Notes: generated by a model not told the origin, from the letters alone. Positions 16,156-26,154 are shown, counted from the stretch's first letter. The stretch: DNA of 64,000 nucleotides from Clostridia bacterium (GCA_017516445.1 JAFXCZ010000013.1:124001-188000); one strand, 5' to 3'. A program made the numbers and translations.

Positions 16156-18578
16156 TTGGTTTTTTTGCGTTTGTAATCCGACCAATCGGAGTAATACTTA
16201 GTACCATTTACAGTTTTATATGTACGCACACGCACATAATAATATGTCTTAGCCTTAAGCTTTTTAAGTGTCACAGAGCTTGTTCGGTAATTTTTAATGG
16301 TCTTAGTTTTAGCATTTTGGAAGTCTTCAAAGGTTGAATACTGCACCTCATAACCCTTTACCTGAACAGATTGCTTTTTAATTTTAACAGTTAAACTCTT
16401 TTTAGCAGAGCTCAACTTTGACACTTTTGTAGCTTTAGGCACTATTTTAAAATACAGCTTTTTGGTGCCCGAATACTTACCCCTTAGTCTTACCGTAACC
16501 TTATATTTTCCGACATATTTCCTGCCGTAAGCGTAAGAAACGGTATAATATTTTTTTGAAAGTGCGTTACCCTTGCTGTCATATATCTTAACAGACGGTT
16601 TTCTCGACTTTCCTGTATACTCAAATTCCTTAGTTGAAAGTCTTAAATATACACCGTTATATTTTTGGTATGTATCCTTAGAAACCCTTACGCCCTTTTT
16701 GAGCTTATAATACTTATCATTATATTTTACAAACTTAGTATCAGCAGAGCGAATACCGCCCTTTACATAATAGTATTTATCCTTGTACTTAACAAATTTG
16801 GTTTCCTTAGACCAAATACCATTTTTAACGTAATAATATTTGTTAAGATACTTTACAAAGGTAGTAGTCTTTGTAAACACACCTTTTTTAACATAATGAT
16901 AACTGCCGTTATATTTTACAAGGGTTGTGTCGGTAGATTTTTCGCCGTTAATGTAGTAATAATAATTACCGTCAGCCTCTTGAACCAAGGTTCCGCCCAT
17001 TTGCTTGATTTTAATCACAGCATCTTTTGAAGCGTTAACTGTTATAGTATAGGTGCGCGAAACACCCGACTGTGCTTTAAGCTTAAGCTTTATCTTATTC
17101 TGCCCTTTCTTAAGGTCAAAAGAGTAGGGACCTGTGAAAGAAGCAGTAGACGGCACCTCAATATAAATATCCATATCCTTATCAATTGACAAGGTATAAT
17201 TTTCGGTATCTCGGCTGAAGGACGGAGAGAGCCCGTCAATCTTTATAGACGAAAAATAATAGTTATTAAGGGTATCATTCTTAACAGGGTATTTGGAAAC
17301 ACTATTGCTCATACTTTCAAAAACAGGGATACGGAAAACGACCTTTAAATCCTTATTCCCCGCATAGTTTGCTTTTAAAAATCTTGAAGAGCTAAGCGAG
17401 TCGGTAACGCTTTGCGCGTATTGATGCCAAAGCTTATTAGGATTTAAAACATTATAATTTTTATAATAATATGTATCCTGTCCTATTGCGATATAGCCTG
17501 AGCCATATTTAATAGCACCGCCGACAATAGCCTGTGTAGGTGTGTTCCAATTTTGGTTGTACGCATACTTCTTAGCGTTTTTCAGCACCTCGTCCTTATT
17601 GCTGCCGTTAGCGCCATAATTAAAGAAATTATAAACCGTAGTATCCTTATACTTTGTGCCTTGGGTTAATACTGTACCCTTTCTGCTTTGCTCCAGAATA
17701 AGAGTTGACGCCAACACATAGGGATTTACATTTGATTCCTTAGCGGCTTGCATTATAACCGAAGAATAGGTTTTACCTTTTTTCTCTTCTTTATCATAGT
17801 TTTTGTCGTTTTCATCGGTTATTCTGGCATCAAGATATGTACCGTCAACTATTTCCTTAACACCCTCACGTGTCTGAGTTTTGGGGTCGAACGACTGCTG
17901 CATAAATACATAAATATCGTTAGCATTAAGGAAATTTCTCGGATCCATATAATATGCTATAAGCTCTCGCGAAGCGCCGTATTTGCCTGTATCGGTCTTG
18001 ATGAATTGTTTTTTAGACCAATCGTAACAGCCCTCACGCATAGAACGCAAGGAATTATAGCTTGTTGATATCAACTTAGTAAATTTCTTATCCTGTGCTG
18101 CGACCGCACTCGAAAAGCTTTGACCTACCTTGTCAGCCGTAAATACCCAATTGGGATAAATCGCGTGTAGCTGAATTAACGGAGCATGGTAGCTTTCTGG
18201 GAAATCCGCAAGCTTTTTAGCAAAGGATTTATCAAGCGTATAATTTTTTACCTCTATTAAATCCTCACGCACATAGCCCTTTACGGTATTAGATTCAGAA
18301 ATGTACGAAACATTATACCAAACATAAGGCTTGCCTGTTTTTTCGTTAATAGCACCCGCTGTATCATTTTTACTGCCAACAACCGTAACGGTCCAGTTAG
18401 AAAGCTTTGCCACCGCCTTTGAGGCTGTGGTAGCGTCCTCTCGCATATTGACATCTGTCTTAAAAATATAGCCAATTTTTACAGTTTCGGCAGAAACCGT
18501 AAGCGCGGAAAACGGAATTACTGCCGCGCATAAGCATAGCGTTAAAACAACCGCTAATAATTTTTTAAAGCGTTTCAT
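16152..18578 (-). CDS. Secreted SH3 / glucosaminidase-domain cell wall hydrolase
   Basis: 808 residues with a signal peptide (MKRFKKLLAVVLTLCLCAAV, cleaved near SAE). Then come a bacterial SH3 domain (about 32-90), an N-acetylglucosaminidase-like domain around 250-390 (SSVIMQAAKESNVNPYVLAS, TLILEQSRKGT, NFFNYGANG), a cadherin-like beta-sandwich (about 440-530), five aromatic YYYVKxG-type repeats (about 535-640), and a C-terminal fibronectin-like domain. The plan is that of an exported autolysin acting on peptidoglycan; LytB/LytG-like enzymes are the nearest class. ATG 18578 follows GGTGGTGA; the longer frame to 18626 lacks a ribosome site. It is monocistronic. Confidence 0.85.
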   Translation of the reverse strand: MKRFKKLLAVVLTLCLCAAVIPFSALTVSAETVKIGYIFKTDVNMREDATTASKAVAKLSNWTVTVVGSKNDTAGAINEKTGKPYVWYNVSYISESNTVKGYVREDLIEVKNYTLDKSFAKKLADFPESYHAPLIQLHAIYPNWVFTADKVGQSFSSAVAAQDKKFTKLISTSYNSLRSMREGCYDWSKKQFIKTDTGKYGASRELIAYYMDPRNFLNANDIYVFMQQSFDPKTQTREGVKEIVDGTYLDARITDENDKNYDKEEKKGKTYSSVIMQAAKESNVNPYVLASTLILEQSRKGTVLTQGTKYKDTTVYNFFNYGANGSNKDEVLKNAKKYAYNQNWNTPTQAIVGGAIKYGSGYIAIGQDTYYYKNYNVLNPNKLWHQYAQSVTDSLSSSRFLKANYAGNKDLKVVFRIPVFESMSNSVSKYPVKNDTLNNYYFSSIKIDGLSPSFSRDTENYTLSIDKDMDIYIEVPSTASFTGPYSFDLKKGQNKIKLKLKAQSGVSRTYTITVNASKDAVIKIKQMGGTLVQEADGNYYYYINGEKSTDTTLVKYNGSYHYVKKGVFTKTTTFVKYLNKYYYVKNGIWSKETKFVKYKDKYYYVKGGIRSADTKFVKYNDKYYKLKKGVRVSKDTYQKYNGVYLRLSTKEFEYTGKSRKPSVKIYDSKGNALSKKYYTVSYAYGRKYVGKYKVTVRLRGKYSGTKKLYFKIVPKATKVSKLSSAKKSLTVKIKKQSVQVKGYEVQYSTFEDFQNAKTKTIKNYRTSSVTLKKLKAKTYYYVRVRTYKTVNGTKYYSDWSDYKRKKTK

Positions 18579-18658
18579 ATTTTCACCACCACAAATAATT
18601 ATATAATAAAACGAAGCAATATGCAACTGGTAACTACCGCACGCTTTTACAGGAATTG

Positions 18659-20533
18659 CTAATCGGCAAGGCTTTCCCAGTCGTTATACGCTTTTTCAAG
18701 CTCTTCCTGTAGTACTTCGAGTCTTTCTCCTATTTCGGCTAATTTTACATAATCAGAAAGGTTCTCTTCGCTTGTCTGTTCGCTTTCTAAAGCGGATATT
18801 TCCGCTTCTAATTGAGCAATTTTTTCTTCCGCTTTTTTAAGCGCTTTTTCTCTTTTTGCCTTTTCCTTTAGGGGTGTGGTATATGTCTTCTTTTCTTTGG
18901 GCTTAGCTTCCTTTAAAATGCTTTCCACCGTAGGTCTTGCTTTAGATAAATACTGCTCATACCCAAAGGGATAAAGCTGTGCTTCTCCCTTTTTAAAATC
19001 AAGAAGTGAGGTTGAAATTTCTTTAATAAAATATCTATCGTGAGAGACGAAAATGACCGTTCCCGAAAATTCCTTTAAAATTTCTTCAAGGGTTTCCTTG
19101 CCTACAATATCAAGGTGGTTTGTAGGCTCATCCAAAAGTAAAAAATTAGGCTTTCTTTTAAAAATTTTGCAAAGCGCAAGCCTTACACGCTCTCCGCCCG
19201 AGAGCATATCTACCGTTTTGAAAACATCCTCACCGCTGAATACAAAAGCGCCTAAGGCTGAGCGCGCCTCAAATTCGGTAAGCTGTGGAAATTCAAGCAT
19301 AAAATCCGCTAAAACAGTATTTGTGCTCGAATACTGCGCTAACTGCTGGTCGAAATAACCTATACTAACCCTCGGTCCGAATTTGTACTCACCCGAAAGG
19401 GCTTTAACCTGTCCCATAAGGGTTTTAATAAAGGTAGACTTGCCAAGCCCGTTACCGCCGATAATACCGATTTTATCACCGCGTTTTACTTCAAGGCTTA
19501 CTTTAGACAAAACGCTATCGTACCCGACGGCTAATTCCTTAACCGAGAGCACATCCTTAACACCTATATCTAAGGGCTCAAAATCGGCGTGGAAGCTTTT
19601 AAGGTTTTCGCGTTCAGGCTCAAACACCTCTTGCATACGGTCAATCTGCTTTAATTTGCTTTGCACCATTGCCGCCTTGGTAGCTTTATAACGAAAACGC
19701 TCTGCCAAGCTTTCTAAGCGTTCTTTTTCCTTTTGCTGTGCTAAATAGTCCTTTTTTTGTTGCTCGCGCAAAATCTTTTTTTGCTTGGCAAAAACAGTGT
19801 AATTGCCGTTATATTTATAGGTTTTTCCGTACTCTATTTCATAAACGGTGTTTACTGTATTATCTAAAAACATACGGTCGTGCGATACCACAACAAATGC
19901 TTTTTTATATGTTTTCAGGTAATCCTCAAGCCATTCCACCGCCTCAATATCAAGGTGGTTTGTAGGCTCATCCAAAAGCAAAATATCAGGTTTTGAAAGC
20001 AAAAGCTTTAAAAACGCAATTTTGGTCTGCTGTCCACCCGAAAATTCGCTTAAAGGACGGTTTTTGCTGTCAGCAAAACCAAACTTTTTTATTGCATTTT
20101 CATATTCTCTTTCAAAATAAAAACCGCCGAGATTTGTAAAGGTATCAAGCAGATTGGTATAGTTTTTAATATCGTCCTCCGCATTGGTAGCTTCCATTTT
20201 TGCCTGAGCTTTTTCTACCCTATCCTTAAGCTCAAGAATATCACTATAAGCCGAGCGCACCTCTTCCAAAAGGGTTTTGCTGTAATCTTCAAAGGTAATC
20301 TGTGATAGAAAGCCAATCTTAGGTTTGCCCGAAACTGCAAAAAAGGTATCCTCATCACTGTCCCTCTTTGCAAGAGAATATTCGCCCGATATAAGCTTTA
20401 AAAGGGTGGTTTTTCCGCAACCGTTACGGCCAACCACAGCGATTTTGCTCTGGTCGTTAATTTCAATATTAACCGATTTTAAAATAGGCGTACCCGAAAG
20501 CTCCACCACACCGTTTTGAATTTTAAGCTGCAT
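18659..20533 (-). CDS. ABC-F family ATPase
   Basis: A soluble protein of 624 residues with two ABC cassettes and no membrane domain. Cassette 1 has GRNGCGKTT, LSEFSGGQQTKIAF and LLLDEPTNHLD; cassette 2 has GGNGLGKST, LSGGERVRLAL and LLLDEPTNHLD. The linker between them is rich in Lys/Glu/Gln and the C terminus is a coiled coil (about 545-620). ABC-F proteins act on ribosomes, for example in rescue of stalled elongation or, in some subgroups, antibiotic protection. The YdiF/Uup type is most likely; a resistance role cannot be inferred from sequence. GAGGTGG precedes the start. Confidence 0.92.
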   Translation of the reverse strand: MQLKIQNGVVELSGTPILKSVNIEINDQSKIAVVGRNGCGKTTLLKLISGEYSLAKRDSDEDTFFAVSGKPKIGFLSQITFEDYSKTLLEEVRSAYSDILELKDRVEKAQAKMEATNAEDDIKNYTNLLDTFTNLGGFYFEREYENAIKKFGFADSKNRPLSEFSGGQQTKIAFLKLLLSKPDILLLDEPTNHLDIEAVEWLEDYLKTYKKAFVVVSHDRMFLDNTVNTVYEIEYGKTYKYNGNYTVFAKQKKILREQQKKDYLAQQKEKERLESLAERFRYKATKAAMVQSKLKQIDRMQEVFEPERENLKSFHADFEPLDIGVKDVLSVKELAVGYDSVLSKVSLEVKRGDKIGIIGGNGLGKSTFIKTLMGQVKALSGEYKFGPRVSIGYFDQQLAQYSSTNTVLADFMLEFPQLTEFEARSALGAFVFSGEDVFKTVDMLSGGERVRLALCKIFKRKPNFLLLDEPTNHLDIVGKETLEEILKEFSGTVIFVSHDRYFIKEISTSLLDFKKGEAQLYPFGYEQYLSKARPTVESILKEAKPKEKKTYTTPLKEKAKREKALKKAEEKIAQLEAEISALESEQTSEENLSDYVKLAEIGERLEVLQEELEKAYNDWESLAD

Positions 20534-20586
20534 TTAACCACCTCGCTTTTTAATATTTAAAGGTGCCTTAAAGACACCTTTAAAAG

Positions 20587-21603
20587 TTATGATATTTTTG
20601 CGTTTTTATAAAGTAAATCGAGCACCTTATCGTTTACAATTTTGTTTTCAAAGCTATATTCGCCGTAATATTCCTTAATGGTTTGTGCATCCACTTCGGG
20701 AGAGTTATATTGCTTAACCATTATGTCTATTTCTTTATCAATTTCTTCCTTAGTTACAGAAAGCTTTTCGTTATCAAGGATTGCATAAAGAACTATGGTT
20801 TGCTCTATCTGAGGCTTGATTTGTTCTGTAATTACGCTTTCCTCAAACTGTTCCTTGGTTTGTCCCATACTCTGTAAATACTCATCCAAAGTAGTATTGT
20901 AATTATTTTTTAGAGTGTTTTCATAATTCTTAAAAATTTCAGTTTTAAGATACTCTATATCTTCTTCGGGGTATTCCTTTACCTTTGAAGCTTCCATTAC
21001 TTTATTGTAAAGGAACAATTCAATTGCTCTTTTTTTAACGTTAGCATTATATTCAACAACTGATTTGTAGCCTAAATCTTTATAATAATCCTCAGGCTTC
21101 ATTTTTTCATCGGTTGCAACATAATTAACCTTAACAGTAAATACAACCTTTGCGCCGTTAAGCTCTTCATTGCCGTAATTTTCGGGGAATTTTAAATTAA
21201 GGTCTACAGTAGAGCCGATAGCTACACCGATAAGTCCGTCCTCAAAGCCATCAATAAAGCTATTTGAGCCGATTTCGAGGTCATACCCCTGTGCTGTGCC
21301 GCCCTCAAAAGCGACACCGTCCTTTTTACCTACATAGTCGATATTTGCCGTATCGCCTTTTTTAACCTTGCCGTCTGTTTTCTTTACATAAAGCTTATTG
21401 TTTTCTACATCCTGTTCGATAATAGAATCATAATATTCCTTATATTTATCGGACGAGGTGTCAACCGCAATTCCTTTATATTCGCCTAAGGTAACATACT
21501 TATCAAGGTCTGAATTATAAAGCAATCTGCCCTTATCCTTGCTACAGCCCGCGAAGCTTAAAATCAATCCTAAAACCAATACTAAACTTAAAATTCTTTT
21601 CAT
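20587..21603 (-). CDS. Trigger-factor-like FKBP-type prolyl isomerase lipoprotein
   Basis: 338 residues with a lipoprotein signal peptide (lipobox LSFAGC), so it is anchored outside the membrane. An FKBP-type peptidyl-prolyl isomerase domain follows (about 75-165: KKGDTANIDYVGKKDG, VAFEGGTAQGYDLEIGSNSF, IDGFEDGLIGVAIG). The rest is a helical trigger-factor-like C domain (about 175-330). The ribosome-binding N domain of true trigger factor is missing. It is probably an exported chaperone for envelope proteins, playing a part like PrsA. Only 2 bp separate it from prfB upstream, so it probably belongs to that transcript. Confidence 0.85.
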   Translation of the reverse strand: MKRILSLVLVLGLILSFAGCSKDKGRLLYNSDLDKYVTLGEYKGIAVDTSSDKYKEYYDSIIEQDVENNKLYVKKTDGKVKKGDTANIDYVGKKDGVAFEGGTAQGYDLEIGSNSFIDGFEDGLIGVAIGSTVDLNLKFPENYGNEELNGAKVVFTVKVNYVATDEKMKPEDYYKDLGYKSVVEYNANVKKRAIELFLYNKVMEASKVKEYPEEDIEYLKTEIFKNYENTLKNNYNTTLDEYLQSMGQTKEQFEESVITEQIKPQIEQTIVLYAILDNEKLSVTKEEIDKEIDIMVKQYNSPEVDAQTIKEYYGEYSFENKIVNDKVLDLLYKNAKIS

Positions 21604-21605
21604 TT

Positions 21606-22733
21606 TTATTCTCCTGTTCCGTTAAGCTCACCCTTAGAAGCGGCTTTTAAATATGCATTGATAAATCCGTCAAGGTCACCGTCCATTACAGCGTTTATAT
21701 TGCCCGATTCAAACCCTGTTCTGTGGTCCTTAGCCAAGGTGTAGGGCATAAACACATAAGAACGTATTTGCGAGCCCCATGCAATTTCCTTTTGAACGCC
21801 CTTAATATCTTCAATTTTTTCAAGATGCTCTCGTTCTTTGATTTCCAAAAGCTTTGATTTTAGCATTTTTAAAGCTCTATCACGGTTTTGGAACTGGCTT
21901 CTCTCGGTTTGACAAGCCACCACAATACCTGTAGGGATATGGGTAAGGCGTACCGCCGACGAGGTTTTGTTTATATGCTGACCGCCCGCACCTGACGAAC
22001 GGAAAACATCCATTTTTAAGTCTTCTTCTCTTACTTCAATATTCATATCATCAGTAATTTCCGGCATAACCTCAAGCGAAGCAAAGGAGGTATGACGTCT
22101 GCCCGAAGCATCAAAGGGTGACACACGCACAAGACGGTGCACGCCCGATTCACTCTTTAAATATCCGTAAGCGTTTTCACCCTCAATAGAAATGGTAGCA
22201 CTCTTAAGCCCTGCCTCGTCGCCGTCAAGAAAATCGAGTATTTGTGTTTTAAATCCGTGGCGCTCGGTCCAACGGGTATACATTCTTACTAGCATTGAAA
22301 CCCAGTCCATAGCCTCAGTACCGCCCGCGCCCGCGTGGAAGGTGAGAATTGCATTATTTTTATCGTACTCACCCGTAAGAAGAGTTTGAAGTCTTAAGGA
22401 AGCCAAGCCGTTTTCAAACTCGGTTATAGAGGCTTCAATCTCTGTAACAAGGGATAAATCCCCCTCTTCATCGCCCATTTCTATAAGCACCTGTAAATCC
22501 TCAAAAGAGGAGCACAAATTGTTATACGCTTCTACCGTGTTTTTAAGCTTGCCTGTTTTTTGTAAAATTTTCTGAGAATTTTCCAAATCATCCCAAAAGC
22601 CAGGGGCGCTCGCTTTAGTTTCAAGCTCCTCAATTTCACGGCAAAGACTGTCATACCCTAATGCGCTTTTAAGGTCGAGAAGCTCTGCTTCACTTCCTAA
22701 AAGGCGCAAATTCAACTGCTCAAATTCAAGCAT
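21606..22733 (-). CDS. prfB: Peptide chain release factor 2
   Basis: It terminates translation at UGA and UAA. The 375 residues carry the SPF recognition tripeptide (VRVSPFDASGRRHTSF) and the catalytic GGQ loop (GAGGQHINKTSSAVRLTH). In many bacteria prfB contains a programmed +1 frameshift at an in-frame UGA near codon 26. Here the frame runs straight through that place (LKSALGYDSLCREIEELE) with no UGA, so the autoregulatory frameshift is absent. It is first-located downstream of prmA in a compact minus-strand run, 10 bp after that gene. Confidence 0.96.
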   Translation of the reverse strand: MLEFEQLNLRLLGSEAELLDLKSALGYDSLCREIEELETKASAPGFWDDLENSQKILQKTGKLKNTVEAYNNLCSSFEDLQVLIEMGDEEGDLSLVTEIEASITEFENGLASLRLQTLLTGEYDKNNAILTFHAGAGGTEAMDWVSMLVRMYTRWTERHGFKTQILDFLDGDEAGLKSATISIEGENAYGYLKSESGVHRLVRVSPFDASGRRHTSFASLEVMPEITDDMNIEVREEDLKMDVFRSSGAGGQHINKTSSAVRLTHIPTGIVVACQTERSQFQNRDRALKMLKSKLLEIKEREHLEKIEDIKGVQKEIAWGSQIRSYVFMPYTLAKDHRTGFESGNINAVMDGDLDGFINAYLKAASKGELNGTGE

Positions 22734-22743
22734 AAATTATCTC

Positions 22744-23664
22744 CTAAATCTTTTTAAATACGAATGCACACCAGTTATCCTTGTAGCATTCTTCTGCTAT
22801 TTCAAAGCCTTTTTGAAAGGCCTTATTCAGTACATCGTCTTTTCTGATATCAATAATACCCGATGTTATAAACACACCGCCGTCTTCCAGAAACTGCTCT
22901 ACGTTATCGAAAAGCTTTATAATTACATCTGCCACGATATTTGCACAGATAACATTATATTTACCTGTCACTTTATCTGCTAAATCGCCCACGATAAACT
23001 TAGCCTTGTCGGCTATTTTATTGATTTCGGCATTTTCCTTAGCCGTCTTTACCGACTGGGCATCAATATCTACACCGATTGCATTTTTAGCACCTAAAAG
23101 CACCGAAGCAATGCTTAAAATTCCGCTTCCCGTACCGATATCAAGCATAGAGGTTTCGGGTGTTACGTAGTTTTCCAAAAGCGAAAGGCAAAGCGAGGTT
23201 GTAGCGTGGGTACCCGTGCCAAAGGCGGCGCCGGGGTCGATATTAAGCACCGTTCTGCCGTTTTTATTTTCATAGGTTTCCCAGCTTGGTACAATAACCA
23301 GCTTTTCGCCTATTTCACTTGTGTGAAAATATTTCTTCCAGTTTTCGTTCCAATCAGCATCATCAACACCGATAGAGCCAATCTGGAAATCTATTTTTTC
23401 TGCAGTAAAGCGTTCCTTTAAAAATTCTACCGCCTCAAGAGCGTTATCACATTCCGAAATGTAAATATGAATAATTGAAACCTCGCGGTCCTTTGCTAAA
23501 AGCTCCTCATCAATAAGATTGATATGAGCAATTTCTTCTGCCTTTTGCTCCAAATCGGAATAATCTTCAATATAAATTCCGTAAGGCACCGTCATATTAG
23601 CGATAGCGGCCGCAAGCTCAGTATCCTTGCCTGCCACCTTAATTGTAATTTCAGTCCAGTTCAT
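22744..23664 (-). CDS. prmA: Ribosomal protein L11 methyltransferase
   Basis: It methylates ribosomal protein L11 using S-adenosylmethionine. 306 residues: an N-terminal substrate domain (MNWTEITIKVAGKDTELAAA), a linker, then a Rossmann SAM domain with FGTGTHATTSLCL and MLDIGTGSGILSIASVLLGA. VICANIVADVIIKL provides the NPP-like segment (here NIVAD). Length and motif order fit the family. It overlaps the upstream alaX-like gene by 14 bp. Confidence 0.95.
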   Translation of the reverse strand: MNWTEITIKVAGKDTELAAAIANMTVPYGIYIEDYSDLEQKAEEIAHINLIDEELLAKDREVSIIHIYISECDNALEAVEFLKERFTAEKIDFQIGSIGVDDADWNENWKKYFHTSEIGEKLVIVPSWETYENKNGRTVLNIDPGAAFGTGTHATTSLCLSLLENYVTPETSMLDIGTGSGILSIASVLLGAKNAIGVDIDAQSVKTAKENAEINKIADKAKFIVGDLADKVTGKYNVICANIVADVIIKLFDNVEQFLEDGGVFITSGIIDIRKDDVLNKAFQKGFEIAEECYKDNWCAFVFKKI

Positions 23665-24784
23665 TTGTAACTCCTAATATTTCTTCTTTTGTATTAAGCA
23701 CGGTGCCCTGCACCATACCGTTTCTACCGCCACCGCGGACATTAAGGGTCGCTTTAAAGCCTTTAAACCAACTATCAAGCTTTTCACTTTTCCCACAGAC
23801 CGCAAAGGCATATTCATTATCGTTACCGCTTAAAACCGCCCTTATACCGCCTAGCTTTTTATGTAGAGAATCGGCTAAAAGCTGTAATTCCTTTATATCA
23901 AAGCCATCCTGAAAAAGCAGAGTAAAAGGCTTTTCGGTTTCAAAGGTGTCGCTTAAATCTGCAATTATACGGCGCTTTAAACCGCCGATTTGGTATTTTA
24001 AATCATCAATAGTAACTATCTGCTTTTTTACCGCTTCGGCAATCTCGTTTTGTGGTGAGCACAAAAGCACAGATATCTCGGCATCGTTTTTATAGCGGTT
24101 ATTATAATCTTCAAGTGCACGCTTACCGCAAACCGCCCAGAGCCTTACCCCGCCCTTGTTTTTACAGAAATCAAGAATTTTAATCATCCCGATTTCTCCC
24201 GCAGTATTCACATGCGGTGCACAGCAAGCACATCTGTCACAGCCGTCAATTTCAACTATTCTGACATTTTCGGTTAAATCAAGCTTGCTTCGGTATTCAA
24301 GTGACCTTGGGTTTTCGGGATAATAACAATTAAAGCTTGCATTACGCCATACAACCTTGTTTGCTAAAGCCTCAACCCTTAACAGCTGTTCGCGTGAAAG
24401 CATACCGCTAAAATCCATTGTCATTTCACTATCACTTAAATGAAAGCCGACATTATCATAGCCGTAAAGCGAATGAACTATGCCCGAAATAATATGCTCA
24501 CCCGAATGGTTTTGCATTTTATCAAAGCGTTCTTCCCAATTGAGTGAACCCTTTACGGTCTTACCCACTTCTAAATCTTTTTCAAGATAATGGTATATCG
24601 TGCCATCTTTTTCCTGTACGTCTAAAACTCTGATACCGTCAATAAAGCCTGTATCGGCTGTTTGTCCGCCACCCTCTGGGAAAAAGGCGGTTTTATCCAA
24701 TACAGCAACATTATCTTGGCAGGATAAAACCTTAGCCTCAAACTCGCTTAAATGCGAATCCTTATCATATAACTTCTCGGTCAT
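23651..24784 (-). CDS. Alanyl-tRNA editing protein, AlaX-L type
   Basis: A freestanding relative of the AlaRS editing domain, which removes Ser or Gly wrongly attached to tRNA-Ala. 377 residues: an N-terminal AlaRS-like beta domain (FFPEGGGQTADTGFI), the zinc site formed by NHSGEHIISG and CDRCACCAPHVNTAGEIG, and a C-terminal DHHA1 domain (about 280-375) ending in VRGGGRNGMVQGT. The presence of DHHA1 puts it in the long AlaX class. It overlaps murC by 4 bp (ATGA) and prmA by 14 bp, so the four genes are translationally coupled. Confidence 0.92.
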   Translation of the reverse strand: MTEKLYDKDSHLSEFEAKVLSCQDNVAVLDKTAFFPEGGGQTADTGFIDGIRVLDVQEKDGTIYHYLEKDLEVGKTVKGSLNWEERFDKMQNHSGEHIISGIVHSLYGYDNVGFHLSDSEMTMDFSGMLSREQLLRVEALANKVVWRNASFNCYYPENPRSLEYRSKLDLTENVRIVEIDGCDRCACCAPHVNTAGEIGMIKILDFCKNKGGVRLWAVCGKRALEDYNNRYKNDAEISVLLCSPQNEIAEAVKKQIVTIDDLKYQIGGLKRRIIADLSDTFETEKPFTLLFQDGFDIKELQLLADSLHKKLGGIRAVLSGNDNEYAFAVCGKSEKLDSWFKGFKATLNVRGGGRNGMVQGTVLNTKEEILGVTNELD

Positions 24785-26154
24785 TGCATTTTTTCCTTTA
24801 CTATATATGCCGCTTTATAAATATCGCCGCCGCCCATTGTTATTACAATGTCGTTTTCCTTAGCGGTTTCTATTATTTTATTTGCAATATTCTCAAAGCC
24901 GTCAACTACGACTGCATTCGGAAGTCCCTTTGCCAAATCCTCAGAAGAAATACCGTAGGTGTTAACCTCACGCGAGCCCATTATGGGGGTTAAAATCACC
25001 TTATCAGCAATAGAGAGCGCCTTTATAAAATCATCCTTTAAAAGAGCGGTGCGTGAAAATGTAAAGGGCTGAAAGACAGCAATTACATTATTGTAGGAAA
25101 GATTTTTTGCAGCAGTAAGGGTTGCCGTGATTTCTGTCGGGTGGTGAGCGTAGTCGTCCGCCAAGCACCAGCCGCCGTATTCACCCAAAAACTCAAAACG
25201 TCTGCCCGCACCTGTGAATTTCTCTAAAGCGTCCTTAATGCCCCGCGCGTCAACGCCCATATCATAAGCCACAGCGAAAGCCGAAAGCGCGTTTAAAATA
25301 TTATGGTGGCCGGGAATATGAAGCTTTATGTTTGTAATAACCGTGTCACCCTTGCAAACATCAAACGAAAAGCCGAATTTACCTTTGGCTATATTATCCG
25401 CATAATAATCGTTAGTCTTTTCAAATCCAAAAGTAATTTTTTCTACCTTTGCATTATCACAAGCCTTTAGCGATAACGCATCGTCACCGTTTACATAGCA
25501 CTTCTTACCCATAGCTATAAACTTTGTGAAGGAGGCTACCAAATTATCCATTGTCTTAAAATAATCAAGGTGGTCGTTATCAATATTAAGTAAAACAGTA
25601 ATATCAGGTGATAGCTGTAAAAATGTATCGACAAACTCGCACGACTCACAAACCATGGTTTCGCTTTTACCTGCAATACCGTTAGAATTTATAAGCGGCA
25701 GCTTACCGCCAATAACTGCTGTAGGGTCGCACTTGTTTAAAATTAAAATTTGTGTTATCATAGATGTAACAGAGGTTTTGCCGTGGGTACCGCACACACC
25801 GATAACATTATCATACTTACGGGTAAGCGCACCTAAAAGGTGGCTTCTCTCCATTGTAGGTATGCCAAGTTCCGCCGCCCTTACAAGCTCAGGGTTATCC
25901 TTAGAAATAGCGGCAGAATAAACTACAAGCTCGCTTCCCTCTACATTAGAAGCACTATGCCCCATAAAAACCTTTATACCAAGATTTTTAACCCTTTTTA
26001 AAGGGTCGCTCTCGTTATTATCGGAGCCGGTGAGAATATACCCCTTGCTGTGCAAAATTTCAGCCAAAGGACACATTCCGCTACCGCCGATACCTATCAT
26101 ATGAATTTTTTTAACACTGTCAATTATTTTATCTTCATTCAAGAGCTGTTTCAC
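24781..26154 (-). CDS. murC: UDP-N-acetylmuramate--L-alanine ligase
   Basis: It adds L-Ala to UDP-MurNAc, the first amino acid of the peptidoglycan stem peptide. The 457 residues have the normal Mur ligase domains: a UDP-binding fold (MIGIGGSGMCPLAEILHSKG), the ATP loop (GVCGTHGKTSVTSM), the NIDNDHLDYF region, the ADDYAHHPTEI segment, and the C-terminal VFQPFTFSRT. A GTG start is used, preceded by GGGGAG with 7-nt spacing. It is the first gene of the alaX-prmA-prfB run and divergent from cca. Confidence 0.96.
   Translation of the reverse strand: MKQLLNEDKIIDSVKKIHMIGIGGSGMCPLAEILHSKGYILTGSDNNESDPLKRVKNLGIKVFMGHSASNVEGSELVVYSAAISKDNPELVRAAELGIPTMERSHLLGALTRKYDNVIGVCGTHGKTSVTSMITQILILNKCDPTAVIGGKLPLINSNGIAGKSETMVCESCEFVDTFLQLSPDITVLLNIDNDHLDYFKTMDNLVASFTKFIAMGKKCYVNGDDALSLKACDNAKVEKITFGFEKTNDYYADNIAKGKFGFSFDVCKGDTVITNIKLHIPGHHNILNALSAFAVAYDMGVDARGIKDALEKFTGAGRRFEFLGEYGGWCLADDYAHHPTEITATLTAAKNLSYNNVIAVFQPFTFSRTALLKDDFIKALSIADKVILTPIMGSREVNTYGISSEDLAKGLPNAVVVDGFENIANKIIETAKENDIVITMGGGDIYKAAYIVKEKMQ

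Noticed and set aside
15896..16207. Minus-strand frame opposite tatD end and the Asn-rich ORF
   Set aside because: Its Tyr/Cys/Phe-rich composition is just the complement of AAC/AAT codons, and no ribosome site precedes it.
16527..17030. Plus-strand open frame within the glucosaminidase gene
   Set aside because: It lies opposite the aromatic repeats and is a shadow of their biased codons.
20557..20583. Inverted repeat TTAAAGGTG/CACCTTTAA as terminator of the lipoprotein gene
   Set aside because: The stem is short and AT-rich with no proper T run on the minus strand; it may only be a weak terminator.
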